DNA from: Papio anubis
Taxonomy: Eukaryota > Chordata > Mammalia > Primates > Cercopithecidae
Reading direction: 5' to 3'
DNA length: 64,000 bases
Assembly (NCBI RefSeq): GCF_008728515.1
Contig: NC_044984.1
Span: forward strand, 100,425,181-100,489,180
Shown here: positions 11,734-23,809 of the stretch, piece after piece
Numbering within the stretch: position 1 is the stretch's first letter
How the letters are laid out: each line of letters begins with the position of its first letter
The notes under the pieces: generated by a model
Databases searched by the model: none
What the model saw: only the letters and a program-made list of their open reading frames with translations
Told to the model about the DNA's origin: nothing
Translations under genes and position numbers: made by a program

Positions 11734-12786
11734 CATCTGTTGATTTTAATAAAAAAGGCCTAGGGCCTAGGAGTGGCCCCATGAGAATTCTCTTCACACC
11801 TTTGCCTTCTATCAGCTCCGTCTCCTAGGTGGCATCCAGGGTGCTGCCATTTCTTCCACGGCACTGCCTCCCTAGGCAGCAGCGTTTTTGTCATTTTCCC
11901 AAAATCTCAGACCAAAGTACCTTTCCAGTCCTCATGGGTGCTCTTTTATTAAAGGTCAGGACAATCCTCACAGAAAGTAGCTTATTTTTCACTTCAAAAA
12001 TGAAGTGATCTTTTCTTTGAAAGGACTGTCTGCAAACCAACTGAGTCATTTAGTCAATACAAGATTCGTTCTTCAAAACTTTCCACCCTAGAAGTCAATT
12101 TCAAACACCTCATGGGCTCACGGCTTCACTAAATGGTCCTCTGATCTCTTGAATCTGAAAGCCCAGAGCAGTGAGGATGAGAAATGTAAACTGGCATCTC
12201 CCTGTCAATAAATTGGTCTGAGTTGATTCAGTGCAGTTCCTGGTTTGCATAACAAAAGGCTTTTTTGTTAACTCACTGTCTTTTCTTGAACCAAAACTCT
12301 TTCTAGATGTTGGCTGGCATGCCCGAAGAGAACCACAGCCAACGAGGCCACCCACGGCCAGACGTGGACTCCACGGAAGGCAGAAGAAATGGTAAGAAAG
12401 TGTAGAAGCCACCTGCAGAAGAGGGGATGCAGAAGCCTTGCCAAGACCCATCCATGCCTGCTATGATTAATAGTGCCAATGGGGCCCAATATCCAATCCT
12501 AGGAAGGCAGGGGACGTGGTCAGGATAGAGAGAGAAGTTGTGTGGGAGAGGGGACTTGACAACACCATGCTGGACAAGCCACTGGACTCCACCCTTCTTC
12601 CACAACCATCCCTGGGGAGCATTTCTAGAAACCAAGAAAGACCCTAAGGTGGAAATGGGCTCTATCAGCCATCACCACAGGCTCATGATACACACTCAAT
12701 ATCACACACGCACTCCACAGCCTCCCTGATCATTCCCTCTATTGCTCTGTCTCAGCCTTTGTGTCATACACAACACACACACACCA

Positions 12787-12814
12787 CTCTCTCTCTCTCT
12801 CTCTCTCTCTCTCA
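12787..12814 (+). repeat. (CT)14 microsatellite
   Basis: A perfect CT dinucleotide run, preceded by a short CA-rich run and followed by A residues. Confidence 0.92.
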
Positions 12815-13094
12815 AAAAAAAACACAACTCACTCACACAATCCTGAATGTAGAAAGCCCCGGCAATTGATCAGAACCTCTCACAACTACCCCCAGAAAGA
12901 AGCAAGGGTTCTTGTACTTGATGCCGTGAACTTCTGAAAAAGCATGCTCCCCAGTTCTGGCAGTGATGGGGATAGAAATACCTTTGTGAAGAGAGCCTTA
13001 GTCTTCCACCCCTGGAAACCCTGGCAGAGGGCTCTGATACAGGGGTTCATCTCACCCTCACCACCTCACCAAGGTGGAAAGGCCAGGCCCGTGG

Positions 13095-13235
13095 TCATCA
13101 CACCTCTGGCTCCAGCCACTTCCCAGTTGGGTGACCTTGGCAAGTTACTTAGCCTTTCTGTACCGCAGGCTCTTCCTCTGCTAAAACGAAGCCTCTACCT
13201 TACGCCTCATAGTAAGTATTATCACACCACACGGC
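13095..13235 (+). mobile_element. MIR
   Basis: 'gttgggtgaccttggcaagt', 'tacttagcctttctgtacc' is MIR core text. Confidence 0.6.
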
Positions 13236-13812
13236 AGCAAGTGTAAGCAGAAGTGTTAGCTGTTCCGACTCAGCAGCAAAGGGGAACTAAGGAAGACATC
13301 AAATCCAGAATTATGGGTATGCAGTGGCAGAGTCCACACCCAAGGCTGCATTCGTGCCCTTGAGGTATGTGTGTGATGGGCTGGAGGTGGAGGAATGGCA
13401 GAAATAGTGAATGAACACTTAAAGACATCGGAGGATTCGAGTGCCCCCCAGTAAAAGCTGAGGTGAAGGCAAACCTAGCTCTCTTCCATTCTTTGGTCCC
13501 TAGGGCCATTCCAAGCATGGGTGTCAATCTCTGAGCCATACCTACCAGAGGCACCTGCTGTCAGAAGTCATGGCGGGGAGCACAAATTCCCCAAATCAAA
13601 AAAAATCCCAGACTCTGTAGGTTAAAAGTTACAGTTCATCTAATCTGACCCCCCTTTCAATATCCAAATCCCCGCTGTTGTACATGGCCATTGTGGAGGC
13701 CCCTCTTCTGTGCTCTGTGAGCCTTCCCAAATGCATGCTGGTGACTGTCTGTGCAAATTAAGAAAGCTATCCCAGTTCATTCCGAAAGACTCCATAGTAA
13801 AGGGCAATAGAG

Positions 13813-13829
13813 TTTTTTTTTTTTTTTTT
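13813..13829 (+). repeat. T17 homopolymer
   Basis: Seventeen T residues, not attached to an Alu. Confidence 0.9.
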
Positions 13830-14956
13830 CTTTAAACATTAGTGTCAAGTATAAGTGGCATTATTTAAGGCACTGGAAAATACTGAATTCCAGGAAACCC
13901 AGGAGGGTGAGGCAGGACAGCCTGGGAGTAGCGTTAGTTTGTAGCTGTTTTGTTTCTGATCTCCAGCCTCTAGAAAAATGACTTGGGTGTAATCAAAAGA
14001 AAACAATGAAAATAATAACTTGAAGGTCAAATAGCTAACTTAATAGGAAACTCATTAGAAACGTGGCTGGACAGGCTCACAGCTGAAGCGCTCGTTCACA
14101 TGATTACACGTGAAGAGAACTCTCCGGTGCTGTGTTACGAACAGGGGCGAGTCCTCAGTTCGGATCCAGTCTGCAGGGACTTCATGTGGAACTTGTGAAT
14201 CTGGCAGCAGAGGGAGTGTGTTAAAATGCTCAATGATTTGCCATGGGTTCAAAAGAGTAAACACAAGCATAATACACTACTTTGCCAAGTTCAACAAACC
14301 GTTTCATGGGGCTCTGAGTCTCTGATGAGGGCAGCAACCCAACAGCTAAGTACACCCAAGCCTGAACGTATCACTCACTGCTCACTGGTGACTGCCGCCA
14401 GACACACGTTCTTCCCTGGAATTCACTGATGATAAGTGATCAGACCAAGACAGGTTTCCAGAGCAGGGCTCATTTTCTCTTTGTTGCAGGAGTAAGCCTG
14501 TATTTCTCAGCCTGGTCCATTACACTGGAATATTTGCGGGTGAGACCCAGGCATCAGCATTTTTTACAAACTCCTCATGAGATTTTAATATGCCTCCATC
14601 GTTCAGAATCACTGACAGGCAAGCTGGCCTCAATCTTCTCTTCTCCAACCTCCCAACAGAAGTTTCTACCCCAGCCAGAAAGGACATCTCACTGATCCCT
14701 AGATATGACATCAGGAATAATCAATTCCATTTCTTGAGCATGGCCCTGGCACGGTGCTTAGCAATTTTATTCACTAGCTCATTTAATCCTACATTATCTA
14801 TAGAGTAGCTAGCTACTGGTCCCATTTTATAGACAGGGAAACAGCCTCAGAAAGCTTAGTCACTAGCCCAAGGTCACACAGCAGTAACTGGCAGTGCAAT
14901 TGGCTCATCTGAATCCCAGCCTACGTGGATGACAAATTTACACTCTTGCCCTACTA

Positions 14957-15001
14957 TTAGGTTGGTGCAGAAGTGATTGCGGTTTTCACCATTACTTTAA
15001 T
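14957..15001 (+). mobile_element. MADE1 (Hsmar1 MITE), one half only
   Basis: Begins right after a TA with TTAGGTTGGTGCAGAAGTGA and runs to CCATTACTTTAATG, the left half of the 80-bp palindromic MADE1. The second arm is not recognisable, so the palindrome is lost. Intact MADE1 palindromes are the source of the mir-548 family; this copy could not fold that way. Confidence 0.88.
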
Positions 15002-15384
15002 GAATGGTACCCGAAACAAAAGTGTTAATAGAACAGTACCTGGAACAAAAGTGCTCAATACATTTTTGTAAAACACATGAATGATTCAAAGACTAAATAA
15101 GCAAAGGAATGAATGAGAACAGTGGGTAATGTTAAGCATCATTGATCTTGTTAGATCAATTCAGCCGCTCTCTGCCTTCAAAACAAACTAAATCAGGACC
15201 TGCTTGCAAATCTTCCTGGCTGAGAACCCTGGAGTAGCACAGTTGTGTCTGAGAAGAGAAACATAAACTGCTTGTAAGTATTTCCAAATAACTGATGCTA
15301 GAAATACAGCCCTGTTTTTGTTTCTAAGGAAACAAGAATCAATTATTTGGAAGGTTTTGCTTCTAACCTTCTATGGAGGGGTTT

Positions 15385-15545
15385 TTCTAGCACAGTGGGG
15401 TTGTCAAATTTGGGTGTACATCAGAGCCACCTGGAGGGCTAATGATTACTCTGGGTGCTGGAACCCACCCTCAGGGTTTCCAGTTTAGCAGGTCTGGGGC
15501 AGACTCCAGCTGGTCCGAGACTGCCCTTTGAGAACTGCTGCTTAA
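15385..15545 (+). mobile_element. MER5A-like hAT remnant
   Basis: 'catcagagccacctggaggg', 'cagcaggtctggggc'-like text and 'tttgagaactgctg' match the MER5A pattern. Confidence 0.65.
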
Positions 15546-17234
15546 ATGCATTATTAAACAGTTTACCAGGGTCCTGCCATTCTCAAGAGGTGATTTTCCA
15601 GGGGCACAGGATGGAGCAGCAACACTTTCTGATTCCAGGACCTGTGCTGGGGTCTGCGGAAACATCTTACACAAGCTCCACTGCCCCTGGCCACAAGCTG
15701 GAGGTCAGAGTGGGGGGTGGGGGCAATGCCGTGTACAATAAGGAATACAGGCTTTTCCACAGCCCCTGTCTCTTGATTTCTCTTCTGCTTCTCTGGATTT
15801 TTAGAGCAGTGATTTTCACCAAGAGTGATATCTCCCCTCAGAAAGACCTATCCAAACCTCAGGGAGCACAGGTAGCTTGCAAAAGCATTTTGTAGTGCAA
15901 TTTCTCTAGTAAGATGAGAGGAGCTTTTAACTGATAGTGCACTCATCCAAAGTGTCTTCATGGTGGGAATTCAGAGAATATTTGAGAATACAGACTTATT
16001 ATAACTTATCTTCTCATGGGCAGGATGCTTAAGGCTCACAGGGTGGGGGCATGAGATTCAAATGCTTATCAAAGGACGCGTTTGTCTATTTCGTTTCTTT
16101 TCAAGTTGGAGAAACACTTTCAACGGATGAGAGATCACAGTTAACAAATGCCAAAGAGGCTTCCAACTTTGTCCCAGAAACCCAGGATCACCCTTACCTA
16201 AAATAGGAGAAGTGATGAAAGGGTTGGCCAGTTCCAGCGTATCACAATGCAAAGAACCCATAAAGAGATGCAATCTTGCATGGCCAAGAGGAGAGATTTC
16301 CAGAAACCAAAACCAAGGGTGTCAAAGGGAAGTCACAGGCCGAATCTCCCCCACCCCTCCACCCACCTTTTCAATTTTATATACCGGACTGTTACCAGAT
16401 GGGATGCTAAAGATGTTTGTTCTCAGTGGTTTTGCAGATCGGGTCTCCTAGGCTTTCAAAGGGGAAGTGGGGGTGAGACAGCATGCCTTTGATGTTTGAA
16501 CTTCGGTCCTGAAATCAGAACCTCAGGCAAAAGCTGTTTTTATCTCTTCCATCCTAGGCAACCCAGTTGAAAGCTCCAGTGGGTACTTCCTTTTCAGCTG
16601 TTTTTTCCATATTGTCAATTACCTCCCTGCTGAGAGAATGGAATTCCTTTGACTGGAAACAGGGGTCCCCCTTTGAGATGGTGCCAGAGATTTCTTTCTT
16701 TTCTCTTGATTAGGCTCCCCTCGGTATCACACACTGAAAAGCGTAGGTCTATCCTCTTTTATTTACTTAGCATTAGAAGGCAGTTATGTTTGTATTTACA
16801 CAGAGTTGACAAATTTGAGGGTTAATCACCTTCACCCACGGGTCAATAGGAGAGTTAACTCCAGGGTTTGGTTCAAGAAAGATACATTTGAAAGGAATTA
16901 TTTTTGAGATTTGGTGAGCAGCAGAGTTGCTTCAGTGAAGTCACAGATTTTACGGGCCTGTGGGTATTGTGATTATATAAAAATCAAATTTTCATGGTGT
17001 TCTGCAGTTTAGAAAACACTTGACCTATGAGTTTAACATAATTGAACCCCAACCTTCTTCCTCAGATGCTGGCAGAAGTATTTTCTAAAATGCCTACAAA
17101 GCTAGGATTTAATGCTGTCAGATATGTAAGACTGCAACCTCTATGAAGACTGGGAATTCTCCATATCACAGGGTCTAGAATAATACTTCCTTCCAATTAG
17201 CGGTCTCTGCAGACCACCAAATGACCTGGTTAGT

Positions 17235-17440
17235 ATCGGGAGCACCGAGTTCTGAGTGTCGCTGCCTGGGTTCAACTCTCGGATCCACCACTTATTAGTT
17301 GGTAACCTTAGAAAATGGACTTTGCCCCTAAAGCTGAATTTTCCTTACCAAAAAATAGGGATCTTAACGTTTCATATTTCCCAGATACAAGGGTTAAACG
17401 AGATAGTACATGCACACCTCCTAGCCCAAGGTAAACACTC
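17235..17440 (+). mobile_element. MIR
   Basis: 'ctgcctgggttcaactctcg', 'gatccaccacttattagttg' and 'gataacg'-like end text. Diverged MIR. Confidence 0.6.
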
Positions 17441-17460
17441 AATAACTCCTTGCTATTACT

Positions 17461-17852
17461 AGTACTATTTTATTTTATTTGTTTTTGTGAGATAGGGTCT
17501 CACTCTGTCACCCAGGCTGGAATGCAGTGGCACAAACTTGGCTCTTCACTGAAACCTCTGCCTCCCAGGTTCAAGCGATTCTCCCACCTTAACCTCCTGA
17601 GTAGCTGGGACTACAGGCATGTGCCACCACATCCAGCTAATTTTTTGTATTTTTGGTAGAGACGGGGTTTTACCATGTTGCCCAGGCTGGTCTCAAACTC
17701 TTGAGCTCAAGTGAGGCCAGAGGATCCACCAAAAATACCTCACTTGAGCTCAAGAGTTCGAGACCAGCCTGGGCAACATGATGAAACCCCATCTCTACCA
17801 ACATGGCCTCCAGAGTGCTGGGATTACCGGCGTGAGCCACCACGCCCAGCCT
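17461..17852 (-). mobile_element. Alu, antisense, internally rearranged
   Basis: An antisense Alu from the T-rich end through CACGCCCAGCC. Within it, a segment in the opposite (sense) orientation is inserted at about 17738-17799, making a long inverted repeat with the preceding Alu sequence. The element is about 90 bp longer than a normal Alu for that reason. Confidence 0.92.
17655..17799. repeat. Foldback inverted repeat inside the Alu
   Basis: Arms 17655-17716 and 17738-17799 (62 bp each) are inverted copies with about four mismatches, separated by a 21-bp spacer. The innermost 22 bp beside the spacer match without mismatch. Confidence 0.93.
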
Positions 17853-17889
17853 TAGTATTATTTTAAAATGTAAATCAAAAAACGCTACT

Positions 17890-18365
17890 TCCTCCTTTCT
17901 AGCAGTTTCCCATCATTCCTTATAAAGAATCCACACTCCTTCCTGTGGCCAGTGTGGTCCAGATCTAGCCTTCTCCACCTCCTTCTCCTGTTACCCTCCT
18001 CCTCACCCCTGCAAACCTCCCAGATCCTTTGTCCCTTCTACCCATACCAGTGCCTTCTCTCCTCTGAGCATTTGCGCATGCTGTTCCCTTTGTATGGAAT
18101 TCCCAGGACTCTGAAGGGCTTAGTCTCTGCTTCATTCAGGTCTTCACTCAATAACCACTTACTCAAAAGTCTTTCAGCTCAAGACTCAGTTCGAAAGGGA
18201 CCGCCTAGTCTGTTCACTTTGTTGACTCTCCATCTCCTCTCCTTGAATGGCAGCTCCAAGAAGGACAGGAGCTTGTTTTGTTGGCCCCTGTATTCCTAGT
18301 GCCTAGAATAGGGCCTGGCACATAGTAAGCACTTTATTAGCATTTTTATTAATGAATAAGTCACG
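17890..18365 (+). mobile_element. L2, 3' portion
   Basis: Long L2 text: 'gcatgctgttccctttgtat', 'ggaattcccaggactc', 'tcaggtcttcactcaataa' and the terminal 'gcctggcacatagtaagcac'. Confidence 0.8.
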
Positions 18366-18979
18366 TTTTCTCTAGAACTGGTATTTCAATATCACCGGTG
18401 AGTACAGCTTAAGATGATGGCTCCCTTTCATTAAAACCCACACTTTCTAAACATACAGGGTTAGGCACATCATTGCGTTGTCATGTTGCTATTGTTGTTT
18501 TGTAGATGTTGTTGTTGCTGCTGTCACTATGTGTGTGCACATTTGGCTCTTTATTTTAATCATAAAGATCTTTGCTAAAGAAGACATTGGCAAGTTCTTT
18601 TACAGCTTCTACTCCTTTGGCTGGTATCCGAATAGCCACTTTGGTGCCTTAGCATCCATTTCTTTCTAAGCAAATTAATGCATTTCTGCACCAAGCTAAG
18701 GCTCTTGATTGGCCTGTCAACCAATCGGCTTTCGGAGAGAAGGTTCCCCTCTCATTCTGTGAGTAGCAGGAAGACCAGCAGATGGGCTCACAGACTCGGG
18801 TCCCACCACCACTGTTGCCACCCTTCTTGCCCCTACCACACCTCCAGGTTGCAGCAGGGGCAGGCAGGGGCAGAATGGAAAAGGCCAGGCTGAGGTGGCC
18901 TGCAGAGCCAGCAAAAGAAGACACAGGATCAGAAATACAGGGATGAGACAAGGCAGAGCAAGAAAACAAAGGGGACCAG

Positions 18980-19403
18980 GAGACCCATCACGTAGCCGTG
19001 ACACCCAGCATGAAGAGCTGAACTGCATCCCCGCAAAAACTCAGGCATTGAGTACACCGAATACTTCAGAATGTGACCCTATTTGGACACAGAGTCTTTA
19101 CGGAGATAAGTTAAAATGAGGTCCTTAGCACAGGCCCAAATCCAATATGACTGGTGTTCTCATGAGAAGAGGAAATTTGGACACAGACACATGTGGTGGT
19201 AAGAGGTATGAAGACATAGTTAGAAGTCGGCCATCTATAAGTCAAGGAAGGAGGCCTGGAACAGATCCTTCCCTCACCACCCTCAGAAAGAATTAACTTT
19301 GATCTCAGACTTCCAGCCTCCAGAATTGTGAGAAAATACATTTCTGTTGCTTAAGTCACCAGTCTATGGTATTTTCTTATAACAGCCCTAACAAACTAAC
19401 ACA
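18980..19403 (+). mobile_element. Old LTR of MaLR/MLT type
   Basis: Recognisable text includes 'cagaatgtgaccctatttgg', 'ccaatatgactggtgttctc', 'cttccagcctccagaattgt' and the end 'aacaaactaacac'. No retroviral coding region is next to it. The exact subfamily is uncertain. Confidence 0.6.
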
Positions 19404-19545
19404 CCCAGCAAGTCATTAAACCTTCTAGAGCCTCAGTTTCCACAACTGCAAAATGGGAATCCCTGGCCTGCCCACCTCACAGGTTTGCTGTGGGGATAAA
19501 ATGAGACCAGATGTGGGAGACGTTTGTAAACTATGAAGAGTTCTA
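19404..19545 (+). mobile_element. MIR
   Basis: 'aagtcattaaaccttctaga', 'gcctcagtttccacaactgc', 'aaaatgggaatccctg'. Confidence 0.65.
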
Positions 19546-20009
19546 CAGATGACAGGATGTCTAACTTCACTTTCAGAGCTGGATCTTTGGGTCCTATTGG
19601 GCAAGAAAGCAGATAAAGGCATGGGATCCTGGGACTGTGGTTCCCAGTGAGAGGTGCAGGAACTGGAATACAGCCTTGGCAATCTCCTGCTCCCAACCCC
19701 CAGGGAAGGGAGGGGAGCTGGATGTGGGAGAAACAGAACTTGCGTGGGAGAAGGGAAAGGGAACAGAACAGAAACTGGAGAGCTCTAAGAAATTAAAAGA
19801 AAGAAAAAGGACACATGTAAGACCCCGGGAGTTTTCTGGATAAAAACAACACCTTTTATTTGCATGATACCCTGCAGGTCACAAAACACTTGGAGGCACT
19901 GGGTTCTCGTTAACCTACTTGAGGTCAGGAATGCCTTTGAGAGTCTGATGAAAGCTACATACCCTCTCTCAGAAAAAAGGAACTCATGCACACAACACAT
20001 AAAACATTA

Positions 20010-20225
20010 TAGAGCAGCACTGTCCAGCAGAACTTTCTATGAGGATGAAAATGTTCTGTAGCTATGCTGTCCCATAGGGTCACCACTAGCCTCCTGTGGC
20101 TACTGAGCACATGAAACATGGCTAGTGTGACTGGGGAAATGAATTTTAAATTATTTTGTTTTAATTATTTTCCATTTAAATATCCACCTGTGGCTAGTGG
20201 CTTTTGTGTTGGACAACATAGTTAC
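20010..20225 (+). mobile_element. Non-autonomous DNA transposon (CAGxRCTGTCC ends)
   Basis: Starts 'gcactgtccagcagaacttt' and ends 'gtgttggacaacatag', which are imperfect inverted termini of a common MER-type hAT element. The internal 'gtggctactgagcacatgaa' is diagnostic. The family name is uncertain. Confidence 0.7.
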
Positions 20226-21129
20226 ATACTATTCCAAGGGATTCACAGAGCTCTGCAGCTCATCCATGAAATACCCTTGTCAATGGACCCCATGTTATGA
20301 ACTATTTGTGATGATTACAGTGTTCTCATAATAATTATCTTTTTTTTTGAGCTTACCGGATACATGTATCATGCCATTTAATCCTGTTGAAAACCCCATG
20401 ACAGAGCTAGAATGGTCATCCCCATTTTATAGATGTGATTACTGAGGCACTGAGAAGCCTACCATCTTACCCCAAGTGTTGTGCCTAGATCACAGTGGAG
20501 GACTGGGGACTGAAACTGAAGACCTCCTGATGTGAGACCTCAAGTCTTCCCTAACTCCCTAAAACCTGTCCTAAGGGTTTCACCAACTGAAGCCCCGGTT
20601 CCCTCCTGAGGCCTTGATAGAAATTATTTCTAGTAACCTAAAGAACTTCCATTCGCACTGCTATGCATCTTTAAAGTGACAAGCAAGAGCTTTGGGGGCT
20701 TCTCTTCTCCTTAAAGCCTCCAGCCCGGGCTCTACTGAGGCCATCTTCACGTTGGTAACTGAGTATTCTTCCATTAAGGTTTGTCTCTGATCTTCTCTTT
20801 GGCAGAGGGATGGTTTCCTGTTCTCCATTAGTCCTGTCTGATTCCCAAGGCCATAGAGGGCATGGTGCTGGTAAAGAAGTCGGGTTTCTCCATGTGGGAT
20901 GCCAGCGACCACACATTGCCTCTCAAATAAAGAACCCGGAACCTTCATGCTGGGAACGCACTCTCTTTGCCTTCCTACTCTGGGCTAAGAAATCCCAAAT
21001 CACAATAGTGTTCACAGGCCACAGGACCATCTGGGTCCACACCCTACAGGTCAATCCTTCACCATGGCCTACGGAGCTTAACGAAACTCACTTCCACGTT
21101 TTGTCTGTGTCTCTACTCACTTCTAACTT

Positions 21130-21295
21130 CTAAAACTTCCCCTCATTCACCAGGCATATTCAGATTTTATCTTATCAGCCTGGAATTCTATTTTCCCCAA
21201 TTCTTCCCCCATCAAAAAATTCCTTCAAGGCCCAGCCCAAATGCCATACACCTCCATGAAAACTTCCAGCCCCTAAGCTTCCAGAACATGGTACC
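21130..21295 (+). mobile_element. L2 fragment
   Basis: 'tccttcaaggcccagcccaa', 'atgccatacacctccatgaa' resembles the L2 body. Confidence 0.55.
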
Positions 21296-21319
21296 AAAAT
21301 ATACTGCTTACATGTCTAC

Positions 21320-21692
21320 TGATATGCTTTGGCTGTCTCCCCACCCAAATCTCATCTTGAATTGCAGTTTCCATAATCCCTACGTGTTGTGGGAGAGACC
21401 CGGAGGGAGGTAATTTAATCATGGGGGCAGTTACCCTCATGCTGTTCTCGTGATAGTGAGTAAGTTCTCACAAGATCTGATGATTCTATAAGGGGCTTTT
21501 CCCCCTTTTGCTTGGCACTTATCCTTCCTCCGTCCATGTGAAGAAGGACATGTTTGCTTCCCCTTCCACCACGATTGTAAGTTTCCTGAGGCCTCCCCAG
21601 CCTTGCAGAACTGTTGAGTCAATTAAATCTCTTTCCTTTATAAATTACCCACTCTTGGACAGTTCTTTATAGCAGCATGAGAACAAACTACA
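21320..21692 (+). mobile_element. Solo LTR, THE1/MST type (MaLR)
   Basis: Starts TGATATGCTTTGGCTGTCTC and runs through CCACCCAAATCTCATCTTGA, 'cacgtgttgtgggag'-like text and 'agcagcatgagaacaaacta'. This is nearly a whole LTR of the non-coding MaLR class. No internal region follows, so it is a solo LTR remnant. Confidence 0.87.
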
Positions 21693-21730
21693 TCTACATA
21701 GCACTTTTTCCACACTGTCTTGTATTGCTT

Positions 21731-22031
21731 TTTTTTTTTTTTTTTTTTTTTGACAGAGTCTCACTTGGTCACCCAGGCTGGAATGCAATGGCACAATCTC
21801 AGCTCACTGCAACCTCTGCCTCCCGGGTTCAAGCTATTCTCCTGTCTCAGCCTTCCAAATAGCTGGGATTACAGGCACATGCCACCACACTCAGGTAATT
21901 TTTGTATTTTTAGGAGAGATAGGGTTTCACCATGTTGGCCAGGCTGGTCTCAAACTCCTGACCTCAAGTGATCCTCCTGCCTCGGCCTCTCAAAGTGCTG
22001 GGATTACAGGCGTGAGCCACTGTGTCCGACC
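21731..22031 (-). mobile_element. Alu, antisense, with target-site duplication
   Basis: Full-length with poly-T. Direct repeats tgtattgctt lie at 21721-21730 and 22032-22041. It inserted just beyond the end of the THE1-type LTR. Confidence 0.96.
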
Positions 22032-22159
22032 TGTATTGCTTCCTGAGTGTGGGATCCATGTTGCTTCTTGAGTGTGTGGTCCATATCACATTCAGCTTTT
22101 AAATTTCTAACCTCATTGAACAGAGTGCTTGACAAGAAGTAGACACTCAGTAGACTAGT

Positions 22160-22305
22160 GGTTCTCAAACTTGTTAAAACACAGATTGCTGAGCCCCACC
22201 CAGAGAGTTTCAGATTCAGCAGGTCCTGGGTGAAGCCTGAGAATCTGCATTTCTAATAATCTCAAGTTACACTGATGCCACTGGCCTAGGGAAGCACTGT
22301 AAGAG
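22160..22305 (+). mobile_element. MER5A
   Basis: 'gtggttctcaaacttgttaa', 'aacacagattgctgagcccc' and 'gagaatctgcatttctaat' match MER5A closely. Confidence 0.85.
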
Positions 22306-22609
22306 GTGTTTGTGGCATAAATAAAAGATGGAATCGATTAAAATTTCCCTTAAAAATCCTATCACCAAGGGCTCCAAAAATGAGCCTTCAAATGACCAGG
22401 ATAAAAGAAATATATTACCAACATTTACTTCTAGATAAGAGGCAAAAATAGAAGCAGCAGAAAAAAAGAATGGCAACAAAAGATCAGGGAACCAGATGAA
22501 AAATGAAAACTGTCAGAAAAACTTTGGGAGCACCACTGTTGGTTTCCTTTTAGTCCTACCTGATAACTTTTTACAATCAGACCAGAAATTAAAAATAAGT
22601 TCATTTTTC

Positions 22610-22912
22610 CTTTTTTTTTTTTTTTTTTTTTTTAAACAGACTCTCACTCTGTTACCCAGGCTGGAGTGCAGTGGCACAGTCTCAGCTCACTGCCACCTCT
22701 ATCTCCCTAGCTCAAGTGATTCTCGTGCCTCAGCCTCCTGAGTAGCTGGGACTACAGGTACGCGCCACCATGCCTGGTTACTTTTTGCATTTTTAGTAGA
22801 GACAGGTTTTGCCATGTTGGCCAGGCAGGTCTCAAATTCCTGACCTCAAATCATCTGCCTGCCTCAGCCTCCCAAAGTGCCAGGATCACAGGCATAAGCC
22901 ACCGCACCTGGC
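22610..22912 (-). mobile_element. Alu, antisense, 16-bp target-site duplication
   Basis: Perfect direct repeats aataagttcatttttc at 22594-22609 and 22913-22928 bound a complete antisense Alu. Confidence 0.97.
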
Positions 22913-22979
22913 AATAAGTTCATTTTTCTGACTCAGTCATATATTTTTAAATATTCTAGGGAAACACTCTGACTCAGTA

Positions 22980-23460
22980 AAACCAAAATTGGGAAATTTT
23001 CATAAGAAAATAATCAGAAATGAATGTCAAAATGATGCACAAGGAGAGTTGTGAAGACCTGTTTACAATAACCAGAAATTTGGAACAACTTAAGTGTTTG
23101 GCAAAAGAAATTAGATTCAATAAATTATGGTATGTCCATAAACAGAATGCTATAAAACCTTTTCAAAGGTCTTTACAGGGGAATATTTATTGATACAGAA
23201 AAGATGCATGAGACAACAAATGAAAAAATAATCAAGCTAAAAAATAGTTTAAATAGCATGATCTAACTGGACAAAACCCACAAATAGATATAGAGAAATA
23301 GATAAAAACAGAGCTATGGAAAGAAAGCTATTTACCAAATTGGGAGTTAGGACAAAAATTATTTTTTAATTTTAACATTTCTATTTCAATCATTTCTACA
23401 ATAAACACATACTGCTGTGTAATTTATTTACAGGGTCTTAAAAAATAAATGATAGTCTGT
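22980..23460 (+). mobile_element. Ancient L1/HAL1-type 3' fragment
   Basis: 'acaataaccagaaatttgga', 'caataaattatggtatgtcc' and 'aatgctataaaacc' follow the L1 pattern. The end is ill defined. Confidence 0.6.
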
Positions 23461-23809
23461 AGGCGGTTTATTCTCTCCATTTCTTCTCATGAAGGACCAA
23501 AGAGTTGAATTGAAGCCTGAGCATTTGTATAAGCTTTTCCCCACCCTGCTCTTTGGCAAACACCAACACAATTTGGGCTCCATTTTTAAGGTATCTGCTG
23601 CACCAACCCTCTTTCTTGGTGCTTACTGGACCTGCTCAGGGTTAATTTCTAACTCAAAGAACCTAACTTTGAATAACTCCATACCACCGGCAAAGCGACT
23701 GACTTTGGGGAATGACATTTACAACGTATCCACTGTTATTTGGTCACCCAGCAAACTGTCATTTTTCAGAAACCAGGGCTGTCTCACAGACTCCCTTTCA
23801 ATAAGGTGG

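Noticed and set aside
14957..15001. Possible mir-548 family microRNA
   Set aside because: Only one MADE1 arm is present, so the required hairpin cannot form.
15455..15895. 146-codon plus-strand open frame in intron 2
   Set aside because: It begins in a MER5A remnant and has no recognisable domain; chance frame.
17655..17799. Hairpin considered as a microRNA precursor
   Set aside because: The inverted repeat consists wholly of Alu sequence and is best explained by rearrangement; nothing points to a processed small RNA.
21720..21971. Open frames with Phe runs followed by typical Alu peptide text, here and at 3243, 17450, 46003, 47815 and 59862
   Set aside because: They are translations of antisense Alus, not genes.
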